Source of the DNA: Paenibacillus elgii NBRC 100335
Lineage (GTDB): Bacteria > Bacillota > Bacilli > Paenibacillales > NBRC-103111
Direction of reading: 5' to 3'
Assembly: GCF_004000865.1 (NCBI RefSeq)
Contig: NZ_BIMB01000066.1
Span: 1-35,624, forward strand
Length of the DNA: 35,624 nt
Shown here: piece by piece, positions 1 through 7,900 of the stretch
Layout of the letters: each line of letters starts with the position of its first letter
Position numbering within the stretch: the stretch's first letter is position 1
The notes under the pieces: generated by a model
What the model was told of the DNA's origin: nothing
Databases searched by the model: none
What the model saw: only the letters and a program-made list of their open reading frames with translations
Program-made: the position numbers and the translations under genes

Positions 1-48
1 ATTACATTATAGAACATATGTTTGCATTTGTACACAAGAGATGCTGAT

Positions 49-606
49 TCATCTCCCCCTTATCGAAGAGGGAGTCTTCTCAGCCTTAACGATAAATCCT
101 TCGGCATCGCCAACCGTCATAGGTCCCATCTGTTCCTGATCATCGTAGAGCCCCGCCAATTCTATAGAATCAATCCGGCTGAATGCTTCGGCGGCTTTCA
201 GTGCAAGTAGCGTCATGACTCCGGATTGCGAGTGGCCAAGTGGAACGATTGGTCGGCTTGGCGGAGTCCTAAGCGCTGAAAGCAAGAAAGGTGTTACCTC
301 ATCAGCTAACTTCGTAATACCGATATGTGCAATTCCCGATGTCAGGGCAACGTTGATTAATGCATCAGCCGGATCCTGTAAGGCGGCAACGATGAGATCA
401 ATTTGTCCCCAATCATATGATTCGATAGATTTATCCAAATCTAGATAAACTGTTCTCGCATTCCCCAGTTCTTTTGCCAGGGCCGCCCCCTTATCCGGAT
501 TTCGACCCGCAATAATAATTTCGATCTCTTTGTTAATTTTTCGTACATGCCTGGCTATGTTGCTCCCAACAATCCCATAACCGCCTGCGATGAATATAGC
601 TGCCAT
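49..606 (-). pseudogene. Saccharopine dehydrogenase-like NAD(P)-binding protein, probably truncated
   Basis: The protein opens with a Rossmann nucleotide-binding motif (AAIFIAGGYGIVGS, residues 2-15) followed by a basic AGRNP segment, as in the saccharopine-dehydrogenase-like/short-chain NAD(P)-binding families. The ATG at 606 is preceded by TTGGAGG at good spacing; an in-frame TTG lies inside that ribosome binding site and is rejected. At 185 residues the product is about half the usual length of this family, and it ends abruptly in a low-complexity tail (KTPSSIRGR). The last codons lie in a stable 9-bp hairpin with a 4-nt loop (positions 52-73). The gene starts 37 nt after the MFS stop and is probably cotranscribed with it. 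Whether the missing C-terminal half is deleted or frameshifted cannot be decided, because the window ends 48 nt later. The reaction is unknown. Confidence 0.6.
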
Positions 607-643
607 TTTGTTATCCTCCAATGGTTTATTTGTCGTTAACGCT

Positions 644-2059
644 TTAATTGTTTACATAATGGACCGAAGCCCGCTTGCGAAGGCCAAGCGCAGTGATGAT
701 AATACCGAGAATGGATGCTGCGATCGGTACGATCATAGCTGTACGATATCCGTCAAGCAACGCTTGCGGGGATTGGTCAATTCCTGTGGCGGCAATATTC
801 ACAGCGGTTACTACTGCCAGACCGAGAGCGGCGCCAAATTGAAAAGAAGTGTTCAGCAGACCGCTGGCCAGCCCTTGCTCTTCTTCTGAAATTCCGTCTG
901 TAGCGGCAATGGTGAGTGGTCCGTAGGTAAGAGAAAAGGCGACACCTGTCAGGATCATTGTCGGAAACATAGCCGCATAGGTCCAATCAAGACCGATAGG
1001 CAGAAATAACGCATAAGCCACGGCAGCAAGGCAAAAACCTCCGAATATCACCGGAATGTTGCCGAAACGATTTACCAGCTTCGGGGTCAGGGTTGGTGCG
1101 AGTATGGCATCCACACCGACAGCAAGTAGGGCAAGACCGGTTTCAAGAGATGACCATCCGCGCAGTTCCTGCAGGTATAGGACAGTCAAGAATTGGAACC
1201 CGAAAAAGGAACCGGCGAACAACATCGCACCGAGGTTAGCGCGTACCAGCGAGCCGGCAGCGAAGATACCAAGACGCACCAAAGGGGACGCCGAACGTCG
1301 TTCAATGACTACAAAGACACCAAGAAGCACTGCACTACAGACAAGTGCGCCAATCGTCCAGCTCAAGCCCATGTTGGACGCCTCTACAACTCCGTATACA
1401 AGGAGAAGCATTGCCCCAGTGACGCTGATTGCTCCGGCCAGATCGAAGCCTTGGGCGGAGGACTCCGGTCGACCCGAGTCCGGTATGAGACGGATGGCGG
1501 CCAGAAGAATCACGAATGCGAATATGACCGGGCCATAAAAAACCCACCGCCAACTGAGCTCACTTAATATCCCTCCTACAACGAGTCCAAGAGAGAAACC
1601 GGCAGCCGCTGTCCCGGCGTAAACCAGCAGTGCTTTGTTACGGGCCGGCCCTTCCGCAAAGCTCGTCGTGATGATGGATAAGCCGGCGGGAGTCATAAAC
1701 GCCGCACTAATGCCTGTAACGAATCGAGCGACGATCAGCATCCATCCTTCGGTGGCCAGTCCTCCACATCCGGAGAAGACGAGGAATACCGTGAGCCAAG
1801 TCAAAAACATTTTCCTTCGGCCGAACAGGTCCGCTGCACGCCCTCCCAGCAGCATAAAACCGCCATAGCCTAGTACATAGGCACTAACTACCCATTGTAG
1901 CGAACCGGTCGACATGCCAAGCTCGGCGCGGATGGAAGGCAAAGCCACGCCAATCATCGACACGTCGATCCCTTCCAGAAAGATGGCGCCACACAAAACG
2001 AACAATAAGCCCCATGAAATATGGCCGGCAGTTCGGGTCTTTTGACCGTTTTTCCCCAT
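644..2059 (-). CDS. MFS multidrug exporter, DHA2 (EmrB/QacA) type
   Basis: This is a 471-residue polytopic membrane protein with at least twelve, probably fourteen, hydrophobic segments. Between TM2 and TM3 it carries the MFS motif A in the form GGRAADLFGRRKMF (about residues 72-85), and an early ISWGLLFVLCGAIFLEGIDVSMIGVALPSI helix typical of DHA2 drug:H+ antiporters lies at residues 14-41. Such proteins expel hydrophobic drugs or toxic metabolites using the proton gradient. The ATG at 2059 has AGGAGG nine bases upstream. It is divergent from an HxlR regulator, the usual arrangement for a locally controlled efflux or detoxification gene, and is followed by the dehydrogenase-like fragment. 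The substrate cannot be inferred from the sequence. Confidence 0.88.
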   Translation of the reverse strand: MGKNGQKTRTAGHISWGLLFVLCGAIFLEGIDVSMIGVALPSIRAELGMSTGSLQWVVSAYVLGYGGFMLLGGRAADLFGRRKMFLTWLTVFLVFSGCGGLATEGWMLIVARFVTGISAAFMTPAGLSIITTSFAEGPARNKALLVYAGTAAAGFSLGLVVGGILSELSWRWVFYGPVIFAFVILLAAIRLIPDSGRPESSAQGFDLAGAISVTGAMLLLVYGVVEASNMGLSWTIGALVCSAVLLGVFVVIERRSASPLVRLGIFAAGSLVRANLGAMLFAGSFFGFQFLTVLYLQELRGWSSLETGLALLAVGVDAILAPTLTPKLVNRFGNIPVIFGGFCLAAVAYALFLPIGLDWTYAAMFPTMILTGVAFSLTYGPLTIAATDGISEEEQGLASGLLNTSFQFGAALGLAVVTAVNIAATGIDQSPQALLDGYRTAMIVPIAASILGIIITALGLRKRASVHYVNN

Positions 2060-2108
2060 TGGATATAACCTCCTATCGATATTTTTATCCTTTTACGGAA
2101 ACGGAAAA

Positions 2109-2137
2109 TTTAAAACACCGACTTCCGTATTGGACAA
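2109..2137 (-). promoter_or_regulatory. Possible promoter of the MFS gene
   Basis: On the minus strand TTGTCC (2137-2132) and TTTAAA (2114-2109) are separated by 17 bases, each matching 4 of 6 bases of the sigma-A consensus. The -35 box overlaps the -35 box of the divergent hxlR promoter, so the two promoters would compete. This is a pattern match only. Confidence 0.35.
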
Positions 2138-2158
2138 GGAGATTATCTATCATATAAT
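2131..2158 (+). promoter_or_regulatory. Promoter of the HxlR regulator gene
   Basis: TGGACA (2131-2136) and a perfect TATAAT (2153-2158) are separated by 16 bases, a strong sigma-A promoter. Transcription would start near 2165, immediately before two palindromes. Confidence 0.6.
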
Positions 2159-2164
2159 CGAGTT

Positions 2165-2197
2165 AGAAAAGTACGCACTTTCTTGTGACATTGTCAC
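2165..2197. promoter_or_regulatory. Candidate HxlR operator palindromes
   Basis: GTGACATTGTCAC (2185-2197) is a palindrome with 6-bp arms around one base. Just upstream, the sequence at 2165-2183 is an imperfect palindrome with AGT and ACT half-sites around ACGC. Both lie at or just after the predicted hxlR start point and between the divergent genes, where an autorepressor would bind. The binding protein is inferred from position only. Confidence 0.4.
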
Positions 2198-2252
2198 CAA
2201 AAAGTAACATACATACAAAAAAGCACCTCTATTATGATAGGAGGCACCTAAC

Positions 2253-2600
2253 ATGAAACCGAATCCGGATCGGCACTATAACATCCCGATTGAAGCTACG
2301 CTAGATGTCATTGGGGGCAAATGGAAAGCACTGATCTTATGTCACTTGACATATGGAGCCAAACGAACGGGCGAATTGCAAAGAGTTATACCGAACATCA
2401 CCCGAAAAATGCTGACCCAGCATCTGAGGGAATTGGAAGAGGATGGCGTTATTATCAGAACGGTTTACAACCAAGTTCCGCCGAAGGTCGTTTACGAATT
2501 AAGCGGTTTGGGGGAATCGCTTAAACCGATTATCGACATCATGTGCGAGTGGGGCGACCGATATATCCAGGGAGCACTATGGACGAAATCGTCCAGTTGA
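2253..2600 (+). CDS. HxlR-family transcriptional regulator
   Basis: A 115-residue winged-helix protein of the HxlR/YodB family. The diagnostic opening is IEATLDVIGGKWKALILCHL (residues 12-31), followed by the recognition-helix region RVIPNITRKMLTQHLRELEEDG and the wing (VIIRTVYNQVPPKVVYELS). Members bind as dimers to palindromes and often respond to electrophiles, quinones or aldehydes, some through cysteines; here cysteines lie in LCHL and in MCEW near the C-terminus, but no redox role is shown. The ATG at 2253 has GGAGG upstream. It very probably represses itself and the divergent MFS exporter gene. Confidence 0.9.
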   Translation: MKPNPDRHYNIPIEATLDVIGGKWKALILCHLTYGAKRTGELQRVIPNITRKMLTQHLRELEEDGVIIRTVYNQVPPKVVYELSGLGESLKPIIDIMCEWGDRYIQGALWTKSSS

Positions 2601-2728
2601 TGAACATAGGAAAGAGAAGTATATTCGATGACCGGGATTTCTTGATACATAAGGAACTCCGGTCTATTCCTTTTGGGGTACGGCAGGGTCCAAGCGCAGC
2701 CGTGTGCGCTCATGACGAACCTGGAGTT

Positions 2729-2758
2729 CTGGCAACGGAACTATTTCATTGATATAAT
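2729..2758 (+). promoter_or_regulatory. Promoter of the LysR regulator gene
   Basis: A perfect TATAAT (2753-2758) is preceded by TGA, an extended -10 (TGN). A weak -35-like CTGGCA lies 18 bases upstream (2729-2734). The start codon of the regulator is about 58 nt downstream. Confidence 0.5.
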
Positions 2759-2815
2759 AAAGAGGAATTGTCTGGTTTATTTGTTTATTGTTTGCAGTTA
2801 GTTTGGAGGTATACA

Positions 2816-3694
2816 ATGGAACTCAGAAACCTTAAAACCTTCCAAGTCGTCGCCGACCAATTAAATTTGTCCAAAGCAGCCGAAATTTTATCCTATACAC
2901 AGCCTACGATCTCTGTCCAAATTCAAGCATTGGAAAGAGAATTGGGGCATCCCTTATTTAATCGTGTCGGTAAAAAAACGTTTTTAACCCCTACCGGAAA
3001 ATTGGTGAAGCACCATACAGACATCATTTTGAACGCTATAAGCGATTTGGAGTCCGCCTTAAAAACGCTTGACGAACCGTACGGCAAACTTGCCATTGCA
3101 GCCCCTGAATATTACTACGGCCGGCATCTCTCGTTGTTAATCAGTTCTTTCATTAAAGACCATCCGAAGGTTAAATTGGATTTGGCTTGCTACAACAGTA
3201 AAGAAACAATAAAGTTAATAAGCTCCCATCAAGCCGATATCGGAATCATCGCGGGAAAGTATAACTCACCCGAGATGGAATCGATTAATCTGGACACCGA
3301 AGAGGTTATGATGGTTACGACCCAAGAGATCGCCCAACAATATGACTTGTCCACGGTTTTCTCCCATTACCCGCTGATCACCTATAGAGAAAGCTGTAAT
3401 CTAGAAGACGTCATTAAAGGATGTCTATCTGAATTACAATATCAACCTACGAACATCATTGAGTCCGGCAGCGACGAAGCGATCAAACATTCGGCAATCA
3501 ATCAAACAAGCATCGCTTTGCTAAGCTCGGACGGAATCAAGGAGGAGCTGGCTACGGGGAAGCTTGTCCCGATTCATCGTTTTCAACATCGGGTTGAAAC
3601 CTCTTTGATTTACCTCAAATCCAGGTCGGAAGAAGCCAATATTCAAAGCTTTAGCGATCTTCTCAAGCAGGCTTGGAAACCTTTGGAGGATTGA
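2816..3694 (+). CDS. LysR-family transcriptional regulator
   Basis: The 292-residue protein has the classic LysR N-terminal helix-turn-helix (MELRNLKTFQVVADQLNLSKAAEILSYTQPTISVQIQALERELG, residues 1-44) and a C-terminal periplasmic-binding-protein-like effector domain. The ATG at 2816 is chosen because TTGGAGG lies 6 bases upstream and the LysR alignment begins there; an upstream in-frame start at 2768 would add a 16-residue tail with no family support. The gene stands alone with its own promoter and a terminator. It converges on rocE, so it is not in an obvious divergent regulator-target pair. Its effector and target are unknown; the rocFDE operon is one candidate because no RocR-type activator is visible. 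Confidence 0.92.
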   Translation: MELRNLKTFQVVADQLNLSKAAEILSYTQPTISVQIQALERELGHPLFNRVGKKTFLTPTGKLVKHHTDIILNAISDLESALKTLDEPYGKLAIAAPEYYYGRHLSLLISSFIKDHPKVKLDLACYNSKETIKLISSHQADIGIIAGKYNSPEMESINLDTEEVMMVTTQEIAQQYDLSTVFSHYPLITYRESCNLEDVIKGCLSELQYQPTNIIESGSDEAIKHSAINQTSIALLSSDGIKEELATGKLVPIHRFQHRVETSLIYLKSRSEEANIQSFSDLLKQAWKPLED

Positions 3695-3710
3695 AATTGA
3701 ATACAGAAAG

Positions 3711-3745
3711 AATGGCAGGAGGAGCTTCCCTTCTACCATTTTTTC
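3711..3745 (+). terminator. Rho-independent terminator after the LysR gene
   Basis: AATGGCAGGAGG (3711-3722) pairs with CCTTCTACCATT (3729-3740), a 12-bp stem with one mismatch and one wobble pair and a 6-nt loop, followed by a T-run. It lies between the convergent LysR and rocE genes and may also end rocE transcripts, although the minus-strand U-tract is poorer. Confidence 0.8.
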
Positions 3746-3805
3746 TACCTAAATGGATCAAAGCCTCTTTCCTATGGGAACTCTGCTTTCAATCGGTAAG
3801 CGGTT

Positions 3806-5227
3806 TCAAATTTCACAGTGATTACTGGTTACCCTTGACGCCTGCTTTTTTTTCTTAAACTTCATGTGATAAATAACATAACAAAAAGTAACAAATGGTA
3901 CTGCGCAGTACAGCGCAAGCCGTTGATTCGGGTCAAAGGCAAGCCCGATGCAAGCAACCGTACATAGGATAAAGGCTGCTATTGGAATAAAGGGATACAA
4001 CGGGGTACGGTATTTCAAGTCAGCAAGACGTCCGCCTTGTTTGAGAAATTTTTTTCGGAACATGTACTGCGAAGCAGCTATAGCCATCCAAGCCATAATA
4101 GCGCTCAATCCGGCAAGCGAAACCAGCCATAGATAAACGGTATCTGCTGCGTAAACGCTGGAAAACAGCGACAAGCAGGCAATACCGACACTAATGATTA
4201 ATGCATTTAGCGGTACTCCCTTTGCTGTTAATTTTCCTAGAGCGACAGGAGCCATTTTATTTCTTGAAAGAGCCCAAAGCATACGGGATGAAGCATACAG
4301 TCCCGAATTCGCAACGGACAATAGAGCAGTTAAGATAACAAAATTCATAATGTCAGCAGAATAAGGAACACCGATATTGTCAAAAACCATAACAAACGGA
4401 CTTTCTATGACTCCCGCTTCTTTCCACGAAATTAATCCCGAGACAATAAAAATGGATAACAGGAAAAATAAAATAATTCTCCAGACTGTATTTCGAATGG
4501 CTCTCGGCACGGAAGTCTCCGGATCTTTGCTTTCTCCCGCGGCAATTCCAACGAGCTCACTGCCCTGAAAAGCAAAATTAACCGTGACCATCGACATCAA
4601 CACGCCGCCTAAACCATTAGGAAATAAACCGCCTTCTCCCGTAAAGTTAGAAAACATAGGGGCAGACGAATACCCTTTCATGTGAATAAACCCAAACATA
4701 GCAGCGCCGCCTAAAACAATAAATGCGATGATCGTAAAAAGTTTAATACTCGCAAACCAGTATTCCGTCTCGGCGTATGCTCTTGTAGAAAGAGCATTCA
4801 GTAAAAAGAGCATAATAACAAAGATAGTACACCAGATCCATGTCGGTACATCAGGAAACCAGCGCTTCATGATTAATCCGGAAGCTGTAACCTCAGAGCC
4901 TAATGTAATCACCCAACCAAACCAATATAACCAGCCGACCGTAAATCCTGTGGCAGGTCCGATATATTTGGTCGCATACGTTTGAAAAGAGCCTGATTCA
5001 GGCATGGCAACGGATAATTCGCCAAGGCACATCATAACGAGATACATGATGAGTCCGCCTACCAAATACGCGAGAATAGAACCGCCGGGTCCCGCCTGAC
5101 TAATCGTATAGCCTGAACTGATAAACAGCCCTGTGCCAATAACTCCGCCGAGTGAAATCATATATACATGCCTGCTCTTCATCGTGCGCTGCAACTCGGT
5201 CACGCCATGAACCTTCTGTTCTATCAT
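3806..5227 (-). CDS. rocE: Arginine/ornithine-type amino-acid permease (RocE-like)
   Basis: A 473-residue APC-superfamily permease with about twelve membrane segments. The N-terminal signature ELQRTMKSRHVYMISLGGVIGTG (residues 12-34) and the following GPGGSILAYLVGG and GSFQTYATKYIGPATGFTVGWLYWFGW closely resemble B. subtilis RocE/RocC. It probably imports arginine or ornithine by proton symport at the cytoplasmic membrane. I chose the ATG at 5227 because GAGG lies at correct spacing; an upstream ATG at 5245 has no proper ribosome binding site and would start 2 nt after the rocD stop. It is the third gene of rocF-rocD-rocE, which fixes its likely role. Substrate specificity is inferred from context and similarity. 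Confidence 0.87.
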   Translation of the reverse strand: MIEQKVHGVTELQRTMKSRHVYMISLGGVIGTGLFISSGYTISQAGPGGSILAYLVGGLIMYLVMMCLGELSVAMPESGSFQTYATKYIGPATGFTVGWLYWFGWVITLGSEVTASGLIMKRWFPDVPTWIWCTIFVIMLFLLNALSTRAYAETEYWFASIKLFTIIAFIVLGGAAMFGFIHMKGYSSAPMFSNFTGEGGLFPNGLGGVLMSMVTVNFAFQGSELVGIAAGESKDPETSVPRAIRNTVWRIILFFLLSIFIVSGLISWKEAGVIESPFVMVFDNIGVPYSADIMNFVILTALLSVANSGLYASSRMLWALSRNKMAPVALGKLTAKGVPLNALIISVGIACLSLFSSVYAADTVYLWLVSLAGLSAIMAWMAIAASQYMFRKKFLKQGGRLADLKYRTPLYPFIPIAAFILCTVACIGLAFDPNQRLALYCAVPFVTFCYVIYHMKFKKKKQASRVTSNHCEI

Positions 5228-5247
5228 GAATTCGCCTCGTTTCATCC

Positions 5248-6459
5248 TTACTGGGCTGCAGCTTCTACTTCATGAAAAACCGATACAATTCGCTCAAGCG
5301 CCCAATCCAAATTTTCTTGCGAAATATTTAACGGCGGAGCAAAACGAATCGTCGTTTCATGCGTTTCCTTGCACAGCAGGCCCAGCTCTTTCAGCTTTTC
5401 GCAATAAGGGCGCGCCGGTTCGTTCAATTCCAGCCCGATGAATAAGCCGCGGCCGCGAATTTCCTTCAATTTGCTGCTTTTGATCTCTTTTAGCTTATTC
5501 ATAAAATATTGTCCCGATTGTTCGGAACGACGAACCAAATCCTCTTCTTGCAGAACATCCAATGCCGTAATTGCAACTGCACAGCCTAACGGATTGCCGC
5601 CAAAAGTAGAGCCGTGAGAACCCGGGTTAAACACGCCAAGAATGTCCTGGTCAGCAGCGACCGCAGAAATCGGAAACACCCCTCCGCCTAATGCTTTACC
5701 CAAAATGTACATATCCGGCTTCACATTCTCCCAGTCGCAAGCGAATAACTTGCCTGTGCGCCCGAAGCCCGTTTGGATTTCATCAGCAACGAACAAGACA
5801 TTGTTGTCCTTGCAAAGCCTTTGCGCTCCTTGGATAAATCCGGTGGGCGGAATATTGATGCCCGCTTCTCCTTGAATCGGTTCGAACAAAAATGCAGCGG
5901 TATTCGGCGAAATCGCGTTTTTTAAAGCTTCCAGATCACCGTACGGAATAATTTTGAACCCGGGTGTGAACGGCCCGAATCCAGCCTTATATTCTTCCTC
6001 GGAGGAAAAAGAAGTAATCGTAGTCGTACGTCCATGGAAATTGCCTTCACAAACAATAATTTCAGCTTGATTGGCAGGCACTTTTTTCACGCCGTACGCC
6101 CAGCGTCGAATGGCTTTGATCGCCGTTTCCACGGCCTCTGCACCTGTATTCATCGGAAGGATCATACTTTTCCCCGTCAGCTGCGACAGTTTTTCGTAAA
6201 ATGTCCCTAACTGGTCATTGTGAAACGCGCGGGATGTCAAAGTAACTTTATCCGCTTGATCCTTCAACGCTTGAATGATTTTCGGGTGTCTGTGCCCATG
6301 ATTTAACGCGGAGTAGGCACTTAGCATATCCATATATTTGTTGCCTTCCGGATCTTCCACCCAAACTCCCTCCGCTTTAGAGATAACGATAGGCAGCGGA
6401 CGGTAATTTGCAGCTCCGTATTTTTCAGTCTGTTCGATAATTTGTTTTGTCTGTGTCAT
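5248..6459 (-). CDS. rocD: Ornithine aminotransferase
   Basis: A 403-residue class III PLP-dependent aminotransferase. It converts L-ornithine and 2-oxoglutarate to glutamate-5-semialdehyde and glutamate in the cytoplasm. Visible landmarks are the N-terminal YGAANYRPLPIVISKAEGVWV, the NTGAEAVETAIK cofactor-binding region (104-115), VADEIQTGFGRTGK with the PLP-contacting Asp226, and the Schiff-base lysine in ILGKALGGG (Lys255). Length and order match the bacterial RocD family. The ATG at 6459 has GGGGAGG upstream. It starts 27 nt after rocF ends, and rocE starts 20 nt after it, so the three form one operon. The next enzyme (RocA, pyrroline-5-carboxylate dehydrogenase) is not in the window. Confidence 0.96.
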   Translation of the reverse strand: MTQTKQIIEQTEKYGAANYRPLPIVISKAEGVWVEDPEGNKYMDMLSAYSALNHGHRHPKIIQALKDQADKVTLTSRAFHNDQLGTFYEKLSQLTGKSMILPMNTGAEAVETAIKAIRRWAYGVKKVPANQAEIIVCEGNFHGRTTTITSFSSEEEYKAGFGPFTPGFKIIPYGDLEALKNAISPNTAAFLFEPIQGEAGINIPPTGFIQGAQRLCKDNNVLFVADEIQTGFGRTGKLFACDWENVKPDMYILGKALGGGVFPISAVAADQDILGVFNPGSHGSTFGGNPLGCAVAITALDVLQEEDLVRRSEQSGQYFMNKLKEIKSSKLKEIRGRGLFIGLELNEPARPYCEKLKELGLLCKETHETTIRFAPPLNISQENLDWALERIVSVFHEVEAAAQ

Positions 6460-6486
6460 GGCAGGGCCTCCCCGATCAAAATGACT

Positions 6487-7401
6487 TTATAGAATTCGTT
6501 CTCCTAAAAGCGAGCCGGCCAAGTCGACAGCGGATTTGGCCGTCCTGTTATTCACATCGAGCATCGGATTCACTTCTACAATTTCCGCGGAGACAAGAGC
6601 GCCATGTTCATGCAGATATTCCATAGCAAAATGGCTCTCTCTATAAGTAATCCCGCCCTCCACAGGCGTTCCAACACCGGGCGCTTCCCGCGGGTCCATC
6701 CCGTCCAAATCCAGACTGAGGTGAATACCGTCCGTACCTGCCGAAACCCGCTCTAGCGCTTCATCCATGACCGTTTTCATGCCATATTTGTCGATGTCAT
6801 ACATCGTAAATACGCGAATGCCTTGCTCCTTCAAGAACAGCCTTTCGCCTGGATCGATCGATCTCGCCCCGATAATAACAACATTGCGCGGATCTAATTT
6901 CTTGTGCGCTCCCCCAATCGAAGTAAGACTTGGATGCCCATGACCTAACAATACAGCCAGCGACATTCCATGAATGTGACCCGAAGTGGTCGTAAATTCC
7001 GTATTCACATCGGTATGCGCGTCGAACCAAATGACACCAAGCTTATTCACATGCTGCAAGATACCTTTAATTGTACCGATAGCAACACTGTGATCTCCGC
7101 CGATAACGAGAGGAAAACGGCCTGTTCCCATCTCTTGGGCTACCACTTCAGCCAATTTCGTATTAACGCGAACGATTTCCGCCAAATACTTTAATTTTTC
7201 ATCAGGATCACACCGATCGTGCAAGCGGTTAACCTCGATATCGCCGCAATCACTGACGCGGAAACCCAACGCTTCCAGCCTTGCTTGAATTTTCGAACTC
7301 CGAATCGCAGTCGGCCCCATGTCTACACCAGAACGATTGGCACCGAGTTGAAGCGGCACGCCGATAAGCGAAATATCGTTGCTGTTTTTTGTAGTAATCA
7401 T
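6487..7401 (-). CDS. rocF: Arginase
   Basis: A 304-residue ureohydrolase that hydrolyses L-arginine to ornithine and urea using two Mn2+ ions. The metal ligands are visible in the three family motifs: GGDHS (His104), DAHTD (Asp127, His129, Asp131) and SLDLDGMDP (Asp231, Asp233). The ATG at 7401 has GAGGA upstream and gives the normal arginase N-terminus (DISLIGVPLQLGANRSGVDMGP). A longer reading from 7527 would add 42 unrelated residues and is rejected. First gene of the rocFDE operon. No urease genes are in the window, so the fate of the urea is not visible. Confidence 0.97.
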   Translation of the reverse strand: MITTKNSNDISLIGVPLQLGANRSGVDMGPTAIRSSKIQARLEALGFRVSDCGDIEVNRLHDRCDPDEKLKYLAEIVRVNTKLAEVVAQEMGTGRFPLVIGGDHSVAIGTIKGILQHVNKLGVIWFDAHTDVNTEFTTTSGHIHGMSLAVLLGHGHPSLTSIGGAHKKLDPRNVVIIGARSIDPGERLFLKEQGIRVFTMYDIDKYGMKTVMDEALERVSAGTDGIHLSLDLDGMDPREAPGVGTPVEGGITYRESHFAMEYLHEHGALVSAEIVEVNPMLDVNNRTAKSAVDLAGSLLGERIL

Positions 7402-7560
7402 AGAGAATTCCTCGTTTTCATATGGTTTTTTTACATAATATGATGTTTCCAGACAAAAATAGCGCTTTCTTTTTAAGTCATCCCGCTCGATGACATCTCG
7501 AATGTAACATAGCTTCAGCGGAATCAAAAATTGAAATCATCTATTGTTACTATTTAAATT
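7402..7560 (-). promoter_or_regulatory. Upstream region of the roc operon with an inverted repeat
   Basis: The region contains a perfect 6-bp inverted repeat GTCATC-CCGCTC-GATGAC (7477-7494) about 75 bases upstream of rocF, a possible activator or ArgR/AhrC-type site. A partial catabolite-responsive-element core (AAAGCGCT on the minus strand, 7469-7462) lies nearer the gene; it matches the core but not the outer bases. I see no convincing -12/-24 sigma-54 promoter and no clear sigma-A promoter. All assignments here are tentative. Confidence 0.25.
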
Positions 7561-7651
7561 ATTTATGGTCAACGATGCTGAGGGAGGGATAAACAGAAAA
7601 GTGTAAATGAAATGTGATCCTATAGCGGCTGGATCTTGCGTGTCGGTATAG

Positions 7652-7804
7652 CCGCTTTCGACGATCAAGGCCGCCAACTGCCTGCCCTATACGGGGACGT
7701 ATGAAGGAAACCGGTTGAACTATGACAGACGATACGCCCCAACATCCTGGACGACCGAATACGGATTGGAAACCAAAATCGAGCTGCCCGCTTCGAATAA
7801 ATGA
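7652..7804 (+). pseudogene. 3' remnant of an unidentified plus-strand gene
   Basis: An open frame of about 50 codons reads as a natural protein C-terminus (LPYTGTYEGNRLNYDRRYAP, then TSWTTEYGLETKIELPASNK and a stop). It has no start codon or ribosome binding site and is closed upstream by a stop (TAG at 7649-7651). A strong plus-strand terminator follows 2 nt after the stop codon, as expected for the end of a real gene whose 5' part has been deleted. The aromatic, Gly/Asn/Tyr-rich style suggests an extracellular enzyme or surface protein, but I do not recognise the family. Confidence 0.5.
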
Positions 7805-7806
7805 GG

Positions 7807-7846
7807 AAGACAGACTGCCAAGGTCATTCTTTGCAGTCTGTCTTTT
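7807..7846 (+). terminator. Rho-independent terminator after the gene remnant
   Basis: AAGACAGACTGC (7807-7818) and GCAGTCTGTCTT (7833-7844) form a perfect 12-bp stem with a 14-nt loop, followed by TTTT on the plus strand only. The minus strand lacks a U-tract, so it belongs to the plus-strand remnant rather than to the lipoprotein operon. Confidence 0.8.
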
Positions 7847-7900
7847 CAAATTTGCCAGCCAGCTCGCTGCCGCTTAAAGCTTGATTTCGCTGATATTGGA

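Noticed and set aside
2601..2752. Continuation of reading frames between hxlR and the LysR gene
   Set aside because: The frame present is an overlapping shadow of hxlR without a start signal; the interval is explained by the LysR promoter.
7462..7475. Catabolite-responsive element upstream of rocF
   Set aside because: Only the AAAGCGCT core matches; the outer bases do not fit the consensus well enough for a call.
7559..7849. 96-codon minus-strand frame upstream of the lipoprotein genes
   Set aside because: It is the shadow of the plus-strand gene remnant and terminator; no ribosome binding site and no domain.
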